In this document: piece by piece, positions 34,858-43,689 of the stretch
Numbering within the stretch: the first letter of the stretch is position 1
Layout of the letters: every line of letters starts with the position of its first letter
Source: Methanobacterium sp.
Lineage (GTDB): Archaea > Methanobacteriota > Methanobacteria > Methanobacteriales > Methanobacteriaceae
Assembly: GCA_019084405.1 (NCBI GenBank)
Contig: JAHRFX010000043.1
Span: 1 to 44,121, forward strand
Direction: 5' to 3'
DNA: 44,121 nucleotides
The notes under the pieces: model-generated
What the model was told of the DNA's origin: nothing
Seen by the model: only the letters and a program-made list of their open reading frames with translations
Databases searched by the model: none
Program-made: the position numbers and the translations under genes

Positions 34858-35169
34858 ATGGATAAATCCCGTGCTTTAAAACTTCTTCATGATTCCAGGG
34901 AAAGAATTGATAGTATTGATGAAGAACTATTATCTTTAATCAGTAAGAGGACAGCTCTTTCCCGTGATATTATTAAGGCTAAGATATTTCTGGATATAGA
35001 TATACATGACCCTGAAAGGGAAGAACATATCCATAAAAAAGCAAAAAATATGGCCAGAGAAAATAATATTGATGAAGAAGGACTCAGCCAGATAATGAAA
35101 ATACTTACAGATTTAAATAAAAAAGAACAAGAAGAAATATTGAGGAGGAAAAATAATGGGAAATATTAG
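34858..35169 (+). CDS. Chorismate mutase, AroQ class, 103 aa
   Basis: An all-helical chorismate mutase of the AroQ fold, which turns chorismate into prephenate for Phe and Tyr. Arg and Lys residues of the active site lie in SRERIDSIDEELLSLISKRT (helix 1), IIKAKIFLD and DPEREEHIHKKAKN. It starts directly after the shikimate kinase stop and overlaps the S17e gene by 14 bases, so the three are read from one message. Confidence 0.88.
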   Translation: MDKSRALKLLHDSRERIDSIDEELLSLISKRTALSRDIIKAKIFLDIDIHDPEREEHIHKKAKNMARENNIDEEGLSQIMKILTDLNKKEQEEILRRKNNGKY

Positions 35170-35350
35170 AACATCATTTGTTAAAAGAATATCCAGAGAA
35201 CTAATTGAAACTCACCGGGGTAAGTTCACCACTGATTTTGATGAAAATAAAAAATTGGTGGAACAATATTCTACAGTAAGTACCAAGCACTTACGAAATA
35301 AAATTGCAGGATATGTTACCCGGTTAGTTCGAAATAATGCAGTACTTTAA
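35156..35350 (+). CDS. rps17e: 30S ribosomal protein S17e
   Basis: A small archaeal/eukaryotic ribosomal protein of 64 aa: GNIRTSFVKRISRELIETHR followed by FTTDFDENKKLVEQYSTVS and KHLRNKIAGYVTRLVRN. It starts inside the chorismate mutase gene; GAGGAGG in that gene serves as its ribosome binding site. Its location between aromatic and lysine genes is known from other Methanobacteriales as far as I remember. Confidence 0.95.
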   Translation: MGNIRTSFVKRISRELIETHRGKFTTDFDENKKLVEQYSTVSTKHLRNKIAGYVTRLVRNNAVL

Positions 35351-35394
35351 GGGTTAAAATAAGTAGATAAAAGTGTATTAACCCTTATACACTT
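35348..35394 (+). promoter_or_regulatory. Two interlocked inverted repeats, pseudoknot-capable
   Basis: TAAGGGTTAA (35348-35357, starting with the S17e stop) is complementary to TTAACCCTTA (35378-35387). A second pair, AAGTGTAT (35371-35378) and ATACACTT (35387-35394), encloses almost exactly that downstream arm as its loop. The two stems share bases at 35378 and 35387. In RNA they would be alternatives, or, with those end pairs open, an H-type pseudoknot. The element sits 58 bases before the aspartokinase start. Confidence 0.55.
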
Positions 35395-35451
35395 AAATTC
35401 ATATTTATATTAATTATTTTTATCATATTATACTAAAGGTTGTGGATCTTG

Positions 35452-36672
35452 ATGGAAACAATAGTGGCCAAATTCGGAGGAACATCCATAGGTAATGGCA
35501 AAAGAATTAGAAAAGCAGCTCAAGCAGTGGTTAATGAATACATGAAGGGCAAAAAGGTAGTGGTGGTAGTATCCGCTATTGATAAAACCACAGACGAATT
35601 GCTTCATATTGTGGATGAATCCATGGAGGATACTGTAACAGAAAAACAATTGGCTGAAATAGTTTCCATGGGTGAAATGACCAGTGTTAGGATATTTTCA
35701 TCGGCTATTGAATCACTGGGAGTTAAATCGGAATATGTGGATCCTTTTAGCAATAAATGGCCTATTGTTACTGATAGCACCCTTTTAAGTGCAAAAGTGG
35801 ACTTTGAAGCAACTGAAAATAAATCTAAAGAAATCATTAAAATGATGGACCAGGGAATAATTCCCGTGGTTTGCGGATTCTTAGGACGTGACAATGAAGG
35901 CTACATTACTACTTTAGGAAGAGGGGGAAGCGATATAACTGCTTTCCTTTTAGGACATTGTTTACTTGCTGATGAAGTTATAATTGTCACCGATGTAGGG
36001 GGAGTAATGTCCACTGATCCTAATATGGTGGAAGACGCCCAGAAATTAGATAAAATTTCAGTAGAAGAGATGAGAGACCTGGCCACACATGGTGCCCAGG
36101 TACTGCATCCCCATGCCCTGAAATATAAAGATCCTAATATTAATGCAAAGATAATTGGATTTGAACATGGAGACCTTTCTGCTGTGGGTACAGATCTAAT
36201 TGGGCCCTCAGAACAGGAAATGCTCAAGACTACCACCTTACATGGGGAACCTATTTCGGTTATTGCGGTAGTAGGGGATAGTATTCTCAACAAAACAGGC
36301 ATTTTAGCTGAACTTACATCTATTCTGGCTAAAAATAATATGAATATATTTGGTATTTCTACAGGTCAGATTTCAATAACTGTATTTGTCAACAAAAAAG
36401 ACGCCGAGGAAGCCCACCGTATATTACACGAGGTAGTGGTGGAGAATGAAAATTTATCATCACTTTCTTTAGGAAAGGAAATAGCAATGATTACAGTTAC
36501 CAGTCCAGATTTCATTGACACTCCAGGGATAATATCTGATGTTACCGATCCTCTCAGAAAAAATAATATCAATATCGTAGAAATATCATCATCACAGACT
36601 TCAGTGGTGATTTTCGTGGAGTGGAAAGATGGTAAAAAAGCTTATGAATTGGTAAGGGGTGTCTTAAAATGA
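35452..36672 (+). CDS. Aspartate kinase, 406 aa
   Basis: Aspartokinase makes aspartyl phosphate for lysine, threonine and methionine. The N-terminal IVAKFGGTSIGNGKRIR and TTLGRGGSDITAFLLG (about 158-173) form the kinase site. Two ACT domains (about 265-335 and 345-400; KTGILAELTSILAKNNMNIF and TPGIISDVTDPLRKNNINIV) probably bind the feedback inhibitor. I take ATG 35452; a TTG four codons upstream is in frame. The gene overlaps dapA as ATGA. Confidence 0.94.
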   Translation: METIVAKFGGTSIGNGKRIRKAAQAVVNEYMKGKKVVVVVSAIDKTTDELLHIVDESMEDTVTEKQLAEIVSMGEMTSVRIFSSAIESLGVKSEYVDPFSNKWPIVTDSTLLSAKVDFEATENKSKEIIKMMDQGIIPVVCGFLGRDNEGYITTLGRGGSDITAFLLGHCLLADEVIIVTDVGGVMSTDPNMVEDAQKLDKISVEEMRDLATHGAQVLHPHALKYKDPNINAKIIGFEHGDLSAVGTDLIGPSEQEMLKTTTLHGEPISVIAVVGDSILNKTGILAELTSILAKNNMNIFGISTGQISITVFVNKKDAEEAHRILHEVVVENENLSSLSLGKEIAMITVTSPDFIDTPGIISDVTDPLRKNNINIVEISSSQTSVVIFVEWKDGKKAYELVRGVLK

Positions 36673-37562
36673 ATTTAGAAGGTACTACCGTGGCCATGGT
36701 TACACCATTTACCTCTGATGATGAGGTAGATGAACCAGGAATGCGGGAAAATATAAATTATTTAATAGAAAATGGTGTGGATGGTATTCTAACTGCAGGA
36801 ACCACCGGAGAGTCAGCTACCATTACTCATGATGAACAGCGAAAAATGATTGATATTTTAGTGGACGAAGTTAATGGTAGAGTAAATACTATTGCCGGTG
36901 CAGGTAGCAATTCTTCTAAAGAAGCTTTAAGTCTAGTAAAATATGCTGAAAATGCAGGCGCTGATTTTGCGCTGGTTATTACTCCCTACTATAATAAACC
37001 CCAGCCCCATGGACTGGTCAATCACTATCAACTAATGGCTGAAAATACGAATATCCCTATTATTGTTTATAACGTACCATCCCGTACCGGTACTGATATA
37101 GATGTGAATACCATAATTCAGGTGGCAGAAATGGACCATATAGTAGCTATTAAAGAGGCTAACCCTGATATGGATAAGGTTTCCATGATTCAAAAAGAAC
37201 TTCTGGAGAATGATTTGGAAGACCAGTTCATGATACTTTCTGGAAATGACAACCTGACCCTGCCCATGATATCTCTGGGGGCAAAAGGTGTCATATCTGT
37301 ATTGGCCAATGTTGACCCATCTCGTATGAGTAGAATGGTTAATGAAGCATTGTCTGGTGATTTTAAAAGCGCTTACCAGACTCATTATGAAATATATAAT
37401 TTGATGAAAATTTTATTTGTTGAAAGTAATCCGGTACCAGCTAAAGATGCTTTGAATATGATGGGAAGACCGGCAGGCCATGTTAGAATGCCTCTGGCAC
37501 CACTAAAGGATGAAAGCAAGGCAAAACTTAAACTGGTTTTGGAAGAACTTTCCCTGATTTAA
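36669..37562 (+). CDS. dapA: 4-hydroxy-tetrahydrodipicolinate synthase
   Basis: DapA condenses pyruvate with aspartate semialdehyde, the first lysine-specific step. The TIM barrel shows GTTGESATITHDE (44-56), YNVPSRTG with the catalytic Tyr134, and the Schiff-base Lys162 in VAIKEANPD. Length 297 aa is normal. Its ATG overlaps the aspartokinase stop. Confidence 0.95.
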   Translation: MNLEGTTVAMVTPFTSDDEVDEPGMRENINYLIENGVDGILTAGTTGESATITHDEQRKMIDILVDEVNGRVNTIAGAGSNSSKEALSLVKYAENAGADFALVITPYYNKPQPHGLVNHYQLMAENTNIPIIVYNVPSRTGTDIDVNTIIQVAEMDHIVAIKEANPDMDKVSMIQKELLENDLEDQFMILSGNDNLTLPMISLGAKGVISVLANVDPSRMSRMVNEALSGDFKSAYQTHYEIYNLMKILFVESNPVPAKDALNMMGRPAGHVRMPLAPLKDESKAKLKLVLEELSLI

Positions 37563-37656
37563 TTCACTAAAATTAACCAGGCATCCTTCTCTTTTTAATT
37601 TTTTGCAGGAAAATCGATATTTATTTTTTAATCATCTTAATAGGCGGTGTATGATA

Positions 37657-38481
37657 ATGATTAAAGTAGCAGTAACTGGTGCAGGCGGAAGAATGGGATC
37701 AGGAATAATTAAAACTATTCTTCAACAGGATGACATGGAAGTAGTGGCTGCAATTGAAGCCCCTAACACTCCTCTGGAAGGTAAGGATGTGGGTGAAGTT
37801 ACAGGAGTTGGTTTGATTGGTGTAAAAATTACCGGGGCAGAGAAACTGGCCGAAACACTCCAAAAATCCAATGCCAATGTACTGGTGGACTTTACCATTG
37901 CCCCTGCGGCATTAGAAACTATAAAAACTTCAGCAAGTTGTGGGGTAAATTTGATTGTAGGTACCACGGGATTCACCCCGGAACAATTAAACGAGATAAA
38001 ATCAACTATATCTGAAAATAACATTAAAGCTGTCATATCACCCAATATGGCCATTGGAGTTAATGTATTTTTCAAGATACTTCAGGACCTGGCCCCTATC
38101 TTGACGGATTATGATGTGGAGATAATTGAAGCCCACCATAAACACAAAAAGGATTCTCCTTCTGGTACTGCATCCCGGGCTTTTGAAATAATAGCCAATG
38201 GATTGGAACGTGAACCTTCAGAAGTAGGAGTATATGGAAGAAAGGGTCTGGTAGGTGAACGTACTAAAGAAGAAATTGGGGTGCATGCTGTCCGTGGTGG
38301 GGATATTGTAGGGGATCATCTGGTGCTATTTGCAGGGGATGGTGAAAGACTGGAAATTGTACACCGGGCCCATAATCGCCAGGCATTTATAAGTGGAGTT
38401 ATAAAAGCCCTGAGATTTATTAAAACTGCTGATAGTGGGAAAATTAATGACATGGCTGATGTACTGGGAATTAATAGATAG
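37657..38481 (+). CDS. dapB: 4-hydroxy-tetrahydrodipicolinate reductase
   Basis: DapB reduces the DapA product with NAD(P)H. The nucleotide loop VAVTGAGGRMGSGI, the segment VGTTGFTPEQL, and the catalytic EAHHKHKKDSPSGTA are all present. I start at ATG 37657, 7 bases after GGTG; another ATG two codons upstream is possible. The gap to dapA is 94 bases. Protein length 274 aa. Confidence 0.94.
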   Translation: MIKVAVTGAGGRMGSGIIKTILQQDDMEVVAAIEAPNTPLEGKDVGEVTGVGLIGVKITGAEKLAETLQKSNANVLVDFTIAPAALETIKTSASCGVNLIVGTTGFTPEQLNEIKSTISENNIKAVISPNMAIGVNVFFKILQDLAPILTDYDVEIIEAHHKHKKDSPSGTASRAFEIIANGLEREPSEVGVYGRKGLVGERTKEEIGVHAVRGGDIVGDHLVLFAGDGERLEIVHRAHNRQAFISGVIKALRFIKTADSGKINDMADVLGINR

Positions 38482-38543
38482 ATTTAATTATTTTAGATCA
38501 GTTAATATAATTCTAATTAGTTTATAGGATTAAAGGTGATAAA

Positions 38544-39587
38544 ATGGTAAATGTGGGTATTCTTGGAGCAACCGGAATGGTGGGCCAGAGATTCATAGAA
38601 TTACTGGACCAGCATCCAAATTTTGATATAACTGCCCTTACTGCTTCTCAAAGGTCGGCTGGAAAAAGATATGAAGATGCTACTACCTGGTATTTAGATA
38701 ATAAGATGCCAGAATCTGTAAGAGATATTGTGCTGGTGGATACAGACCCTTCTCAGGTAGATGATCTGGATATTGTGTTTTCCGCTCTACCCTCAGATAC
38801 TGCTGCTAAAGTTGAACCTGAATTTGCCCGGTCACATATCGTGGCATCTAATGCCAGTGCTATGAGAATGGAGGATGACGTACCTCTGGTTATTCCAGAA
38901 GTAAATCCAGAATATCTGGATTTAATTGAAGTTCAACAAAAAAACAGGGGCTGGGATGGATTTATTGTAACTAATCCTAACTGTTCTACCATTGCCCTTA
39001 CCCTTACTCTGAAACCCCTTTATGACCGTTTTAATATAAAGAGAGTTTACGTTTCCACCATGCAGGCTGTATCGGGTGCAGGCTACAACGGGGTTCCTTC
39101 CATGGCCATTGTGGATAATCTGGTACCATTTATTGGAGAAGAAGAAGAAAAAATGGAAACAGAGACTCTGCACCTTTTAGGAGACCTGGAAGATGGCGTA
39201 GTCACTCCCGCTTCCTTCGGAGTCAGTGCTTCCTGTCACCGTGTGGCAGTGGTGGATGGACATACTGAATCAGTTTTCATTGAAATGGAGGATCCGGCTG
39301 ATGTGGGAGAGATTGAAAACACCATGGCTGATTTTACAGGCCTACCTCAAAAATTAGATCTTTACTCTGCCCCGAAAAATCCAGTGGTGGTTCGGAGTGA
39401 AGAAAACAGACCCCAACCCAGGATGGATCGTAATGAATCCGGAGGTATGTCGGTGGTTGTTGGTAGAGTACGGGAAGATGTGGCATTTAATAATAGTTTT
39501 CGATATGTTCTTGTTGGACATAATACGATTAGGGGTGCTGCAGGAGCTTCTATACTCAATGCAGAACTTATAAATGAAATACTTTAA
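38544..39587 (+). CDS. asd: Aspartate-semialdehyde dehydrogenase, 347 aa
   Basis: Asd reduces aspartyl phosphate to the semialdehyde used by DapA. GILGATGMVGQRFIELL binds NADP, the catalytic cysteine is Cys147 in TNPNCSTIALTL, and SCHRVAVVDGHTE (about 229-241) holds the general-base histidine. The form is the archaeal/fungal type (QAVSGAGYNGVPSM). GGTGAT precedes the ATG. It completes the ask-dapA-dapB-asd set. Confidence 0.95.
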   Translation: MVNVGILGATGMVGQRFIELLDQHPNFDITALTASQRSAGKRYEDATTWYLDNKMPESVRDIVLVDTDPSQVDDLDIVFSALPSDTAAKVEPEFARSHIVASNASAMRMEDDVPLVIPEVNPEYLDLIEVQQKNRGWDGFIVTNPNCSTIALTLTLKPLYDRFNIKRVYVSTMQAVSGAGYNGVPSMAIVDNLVPFIGEEEEKMETETLHLLGDLEDGVVTPASFGVSASCHRVAVVDGHTESVFIEMEDPADVGEIENTMADFTGLPQKLDLYSAPKNPVVVRSEENRPQPRMDRNESGGMSVVVGRVREDVAFNNSFRYVLVGHNTIRGAAGASILNAELINEIL

Positions 39588-39610
39588 TTTCATTTTTTTT
39601 AGTTGATTTT

Positions 39611-40180
39611 ATGCTGGACCAGTTTTTGGAATATGTGACTAATCTGGATATATCATTTTTTTACTTTTTAAATACACAGCTTAAAAATCCCATATTTGAT
39701 TTTTTAATGCCTTTAATTACTCAAATAGGGACGCAATTTTTCTGGCTCATATTTTGTGGATTATTATATATTTTTGGAGGGGAAAAAGCAAGAAATACTG
39801 CTTTTTTATGCCTGATAGCTTTAATATCCGGCTATTTTTTCACGGAATTATTAAAGATTTTGATTGCCCGCCCCCGCCCGGGTGAAATTTTATCTGATAT
39901 TTCTCTTTTAACCAATATGAGTGGATATTCTTTCCCTTCTGGACACTCAATTGCTGCTTTTTCAGCTTTCACCATTCTGGGAATCAAATATGAACATATA
40001 TACCTCTTCTTATTTTTTGCAGTTATAGTTGCATTTTCTCGCATTTATCTGGGGGTTCACTACCCCCTGGATGTCCTTGGGGGGTCGCTTTTAGGGATAA
40101 TCTTTGCACTTATAGTTTTGAGGATGGAAGGAAAAATTATAAGAACTAAAAATAAAATAATAAATAAATACATCAATTAA
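39611..40180 (+). CDS. PAP2-family membrane phosphatase, 189 aa
   Basis: The three motifs of the PAP2 phosphatase superfamily are present: KILIARPRPG, YSFPSGHSIAAF and SRIYLGVHYPLDVLGG. About five or six membrane segments surround them. It probably removes phosphate from a lipid carrier or polyprenyl pyrophosphate at the membrane; the substrate is not determined by the sequence. It begins 23 bases after asd and could be cotranscribed. Confidence 0.9.
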   Translation: MLDQFLEYVTNLDISFFYFLNTQLKNPIFDFLMPLITQIGTQFFWLIFCGLLYIFGGEKARNTAFLCLIALISGYFFTELLKILIARPRPGEILSDISLLTNMSGYSFPSGHSIAAFSAFTILGIKYEHIYLFLFFAVIVAFSRIYLGVHYPLDVLGGSLLGIIFALIVLRMEGKIIRTKNKIINKYIN

Positions 40181-40196
40181 ATCTTCAAGTGATAAC

Positions 40197-40718
40197 ATGC
40201 GGTTTATAAAAGACACGGAAAAAGAACAGTTAAAACGCCTGGTAAAGGCATGCATGTTAGAAATCAGCAAACTTAAAATGGATTTAAAAAAGTGCCGGGA
40301 ACAAAATAATAACGGTTTAGATGTTCAGCAATCAAATTCTGAAATAGAAATTAATTCAGATAGGGTTGAAGAACTTGAAATGTCATTAGAAGAAAAAGAT
40401 AAAACTATTCTAGAATTAAAACAATCTCTTAAAGACCAGGATAACCGTATTAGTGACCTGGAAGAAATAAAGTCTTATTTTGAAGCTTTAACTGCTAAAC
40501 CAAAAAGAGATCTTACTTCATTCCAATCTCAAGTATATATGTTACTGCCTTCTGAAAAGGCCAGCACGGAAAAAATGCACAGCATAATTAAAAAAATTGG
40601 TTTTAAAGAACTTTCTATTGACAATATGTTCCATATCCTCCGTAACTTAGAACGGAAAGGTTATTTCTCTTCTGAAAGAATAAATGATATAATTATATGG
40701 AAAAAAATAGAAAAATAA
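40197..40718 (+). CDS. Coiled-coil protein with C-terminal winged-helix-like domain, 173 aa
   Basis: Residues 5-95 are strongly helical and charged, with a heptad-like run (VEELEMSLEEKDKTILELKQ) that should form a coiled coil. The last 60 residues (SFQSQVYMLLPSEKASTEK, then FHILRNLERKGYFSSERIND) resemble a winged helix. A DNA-binding regulator dimerising by the coiled coil is plausible, but I do not recognise the family. It starts 16 bases after the PAP2 stop and is likely its operon partner. Confidence 0.65.
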   Translation: MRFIKDTEKEQLKRLVKACMLEISKLKMDLKKCREQNNNGLDVQQSNSEIEINSDRVEELEMSLEEKDKTILELKQSLKDQDNRISDLEEIKSYFEALTAKPKRDLTSFQSQVYMLLPSEKASTEKMHSIIKKIGFKELSIDNMFHILRNLERKGYFSSERINDIIIWKKIEK

Positions 40719-40760
40719 TTTTTTCTTTTATAAATTTTATTTTAAACTTATTTATTTGAT

Positions 40761-41372
40761 TTATTTTTTAACAATTTTAGCAAAAGCCCTTACTGGTGAC
40801 GCCTCTCCTTCCAGAGGTAATGGGATGAAATAAATTTCCACATTGGTTGATTTAATCTGGTCCAGATTGTTTAAATTTTCCACTACCCATAGGCCATTAG
40901 TTAGTAATTTTTTATGTATGGTGATTTCACCCGGTGGATCTACACTGGGGCCATCTATTCCCACACCTTTTATTTGACTTTCAGTTATTATTTCAGCAGC
41001 TTTCCGGCTTAAATAGGGATTATCCTCAAAATATTCTTTTTTCCCCCATTTATTACTCCAGCTGGTTCTGATAACCAATATCTCAATATTTTCTATGGAC
41101 TGTAAATCCTCAGCTTTTACTTCTTTTTCAACATCGATTATCTTTGCAGTTCCCATTAAGTCCTTTAATTTTATCTGATTAATCTTTCGCCCGGATGAAT
41201 GGAAATGGTAAGGGGCATCAATATGAGTACCGGCATGCAAACCTGTTTTTAAAATAGAAAGCGAATACAAATCATTTTCAAAATTAATAATTTCTTCCAG
41301 AATAAAAGGTGGATCCTGGGGAAAAACGGGCATTCCATTGGTAAGAACATGGCTCAAATCTATTATTTGCAA
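40761..41372 (-). CDS. Cyclase family metal-dependent hydrolase (kynurenine formamidase-like), 203 aa
   Basis: The metal-binding motif HAGTHIDAPYHF (47-58) and a start of IDLSHVLTNGMPVFPQDPP define the cyclase/formamidase family (PF04199). GIDGPSVDP and IHKKLLTNGLWVVENL are further conserved pieces. Members hydrolyse N-formylkynurenine or other amides; the substrate here is unknown. Start codon is TTG 41372 behind GGTG. A 31-base tandem duplication begins 10 bases upstream of the start. Confidence 0.85.
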   Translation of the reverse strand: MQIIDLSHVLTNGMPVFPQDPPFILEEIINFENDLYSLSILKTGLHAGTHIDAPYHFHSSGRKINQIKLKDLMGTAKIIDVEKEVKAEDLQSIENIEILVIRTSWSNKWGKKEYFEDNPYLSRKAAEIITESQIKGVGIDGPSVDPPGEITIHKKLLTNGLWVVENLNNLDQIKSTNVEIYFIPLPLEGEASPVRAFAKIVKK

Positions 41373-41381
41373 TTAAACACC

Positions 41382-41443
41382 AGTTAAACTTAGATAGTTT
41401 ATTTTATTTATAAGTTAAACTTAGGTAGTTTATTTTATTTATA
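41382..41443. repeat. Two tandem copies of a 31-base unit
   Basis: Copy 1 is 41382-41412 and copy 2 is 41413-41443, differing at one base (TTAGATAG versus TTAGGTAG). They sit in the promoter zone of the cyclase gene and about 250 bases upstream of the thermosome. Each copy has an AT-rich half with a TATA-like TATTTATA. Confidence 0.85.
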
Positions 41444-41696
41444 TATTTTAATCTTAAAAGATCTACCCACAAAATTAAAATTATAAAGGAAATATATTAA
41501 ATCATAACCTGGTAAATTATATTTAAAAATATTTCAGATCTGTGAAATAATCATATCCCTCTTCCCAAAAAAATATCTCCATAAATAAAGTTTTACTATT
41601 TAAAGTATTACCCTTTTTGACTTATCCACAAACTATTTATAGAACCTCTAACCCATCGATTAATTGTATATTTGAAAGAATTTGAGGTGATTATTA
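41444..41696 (+). promoter_or_regulatory. Thermosome promoter region
   Basis: The stretch between the tandem repeat and the thermosome has no gene. ACTATTTATAG at about 41629-41640 is a TATA box about 60 bases upstream of the start codon, and GAGGTGAT (41684-41691) is a strong ribosome binding site before ATG 41697. Confidence 0.5.
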
Positions 41697-43331
41697 ATGG
41701 CACAATATAGTGGACAAGGCCAACCCATTTTAGTTTTACCGGAAGGTACTAACAGGTTTATAGGAAGAGATGCTCAGAGAATGAACATTTTAGCAGGAAA
41801 AGTTTTAGCAGAGACAGTAAGAACCACTTTAGGTCCTAAAGGTATGGACAAAATGTTAGTGGATTCGTTAGGGGACATTGTAGTTACTAACGATGGTGTA
41901 ACCATCCTCAAAGAGATGGACATCGAGCACCCTGCAGCTAAAATGCTGGTAGAAGTAGCAAAAACTCAAGAAGACGAAGTTGGAGACGGTACCACCACTG
42001 CAGTTATTATTGCTGGTGAATTACTCAAGAAAGCAGAAAACTTGCTGGACATGGACATACACCCAACCATTGTAGCCATGGGATACCGACAAGCTGCTGA
42101 AAAAGCCCAGGAAATATTAAATGTTATCTCTATTGATGCTGACGACAGGGACACTTTGGTTAAAGTAGCCATGACTGCCATGACTGGTAAAGGAACCGAA
42201 AAAGCAAGGGAACCTTTAGCTAAACTCGTAGTAGATGCGGTCAAACAGGTAGAAGAAGACGGCGAAGTAGAAATTGATCACATCAAAATAGAGAAGAAAG
42301 ACGGTGCTATAGTGGATGAATCTACTTTAGTACAGGGAGTAATCATTGACAAAGAAAGAGTACACCCTGGCATGCCTAAAAAGGTGGAAGATGCTAAAAT
42401 AGCTTTACTTAACTGCGCTATTGAAGTCAAAGAAACCGAAGTAGATGCTGAAATCAGAATCACTGACCCTGCTCAAATGCAGGCCTTCATTGATCAGGAA
42501 GAACAGATGATTCGAGACATGGTCTACTCCATAGTGGACACTGGTGCTAAAGTTGTATTCTCCCAAAAAGGAATAGATGACCTGGCCCAGCACTATCTGG
42601 CTAAAGCAGGTATACTGGCAGTACGCAGGGTTAAAAAATCTGATATGGAAAAATTATCCAAAGCTACTGCAGCTAATGTGGTAACCAACATCGAAGACCT
42701 ATCTGAAACTGACCTGGGACTAGCCGGACTTGTATCTGAAAAGAGAATTTCTGGTGAAGAAATGATCTTTGTAGAAAACTGCAAAGAAGCTAAAGCAGTA
42801 ACCTTACTGGTTAGAGGATCCACCGATCACGTAGTATCTGAAATTGGAAGAGCCCTTGATGACGCTATAGGTGTAGTAGCTGCTACTGTGGAAGATGGAA
42901 AAGTAGTTGCTGGTGGAGGAGCTCCAGAAATAGAACTGGCCAAGAGATTAAAAGACTATGCTGATGCTATCAGTGGAAGAGAACAATTAGCAGTGGCTGC
43001 TTTTGCAGAAGCTTTAGAAATTGTACCTAAAACTCTGGCTGAAAACGCTGGTCTGGACAGTATAGACTCTCTGGTTGATTTAAGAGCTGCTCATGAAACC
43101 TCACCTTACATGGGACTGGATGTATTTGAAGGCGAAGTATCTGACATGTATAAAGCAGGCGTTATTGAACCTCACCGGGTTAAAAAACAGGCCATCCAAT
43201 CTGCTGCTGAAGCTGCTGAAATGATTCTCAGAATCGACGATGTAATTGCATCTACCGGCTCAGGAGCTCCTGATATGGGAGGAATGGAAGGAATGGGCGG
43301 TATGCCTGGCGGTATGCCTCCTATGATGTAA
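41697..43331 (+). CDS. Thermosome (group II chaperonin) subunit, 544 aa
   Basis: A CCT/TCP-1-type chaperonin that folds proteins inside a double ring. ATPase segments are TLGPKGMDKMLVDSLGDIVV, VTNDGVTILKEM and DEVGDGTTTAVIIAGELLKK; VVAGGGAPEIELAKRLKDYA and the Gly/Met-rich tail (GGMEGMGGMPGGM) are typical. Full length with a strong ribosome binding site and an intrinsic-type terminator, so highly expressed. Other thermosome subunits may lie elsewhere. Confidence 0.97.
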   Translation: MAQYSGQGQPILVLPEGTNRFIGRDAQRMNILAGKVLAETVRTTLGPKGMDKMLVDSLGDIVVTNDGVTILKEMDIEHPAAKMLVEVAKTQEDEVGDGTTTAVIIAGELLKKAENLLDMDIHPTIVAMGYRQAAEKAQEILNVISIDADDRDTLVKVAMTAMTGKGTEKAREPLAKLVVDAVKQVEEDGEVEIDHIKIEKKDGAIVDESTLVQGVIIDKERVHPGMPKKVEDAKIALLNCAIEVKETEVDAEIRITDPAQMQAFIDQEEQMIRDMVYSIVDTGAKVVFSQKGIDDLAQHYLAKAGILAVRRVKKSDMEKLSKATAANVVTNIEDLSETDLGLAGLVSEKRISGEEMIFVENCKEAKAVTLLVRGSTDHVVSEIGRALDDAIGVVAATVEDGKVVAGGGAPEIELAKRLKDYADAISGREQLAVAAFAEALEIVPKTLAENAGLDSIDSLVDLRAAHETSPYMGLDVFEGEVSDMYKAGVIEPHRVKKQAIQSAAEAAEMILRIDDVIASTGSGAPDMGGMEGMGGMPGGMPPMM

Positions 43332-43334
43332 GTT

Positions 43335-43364
43335 AAAGGCGAAAGCCTTTTTTTCTTTTTTTTT
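43335..43364 (+). terminator. Hairpin and T-tract terminator of the thermosome
   Basis: AAAGGC and GCCTTT form a perfect 6-bp stem closed by a GAAA tetraloop (43335-43350), followed at once by seven Ts (counting the last of the stem), a C and nine Ts. It starts 4 bases after the stop codon. It has the form of a bacterial intrinsic terminator; in archaea the T-tract alone may suffice. Confidence 0.75.
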
Positions 43365-43689
43365 AGATATCGAAAACTATTTTTAAATTAAGATTTTTTT
43401 TTTTTAAATGGCACAAAATATTAAAGGTCGGTTTATTCATCTTTATGGCTTGCAGGGCATTATATCTCTTAATTGTCTGTTTTTCGATTTGATTTTTCCT
43501 TATATTTAATCATAGCTTGATTATTATAAAAATACTCTAAAATTAATATTCCTTATAAAGGTCTTTTTACTTAAAAAGACATTATTAGAGTATTATTAAA
43601 AAAAACAAGGTTTTATATATATTCAAAAATAAATATATAAGTAGCTATAATTAAGCCTAATTTTACCATTAAGGCTTTAAAGTGATGGT
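43365..43689. other. Intergenic region with nested inverted repeats
   Basis: An outer pair AATACTCTA (43531-43539) and TAGAGTATT (43586-43594) encloses an inner perfect hairpin GTCTTTTT (43561-43568) and AAAAAGAC (43573-43580). TTTTATATATA at about 43610-43621 is a likely TATA box for the surface protein gene at 43690. The nested structure is thus just upstream of that promoter, or the 3' end of another transcript. No gene is seen. Confidence 0.55.
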
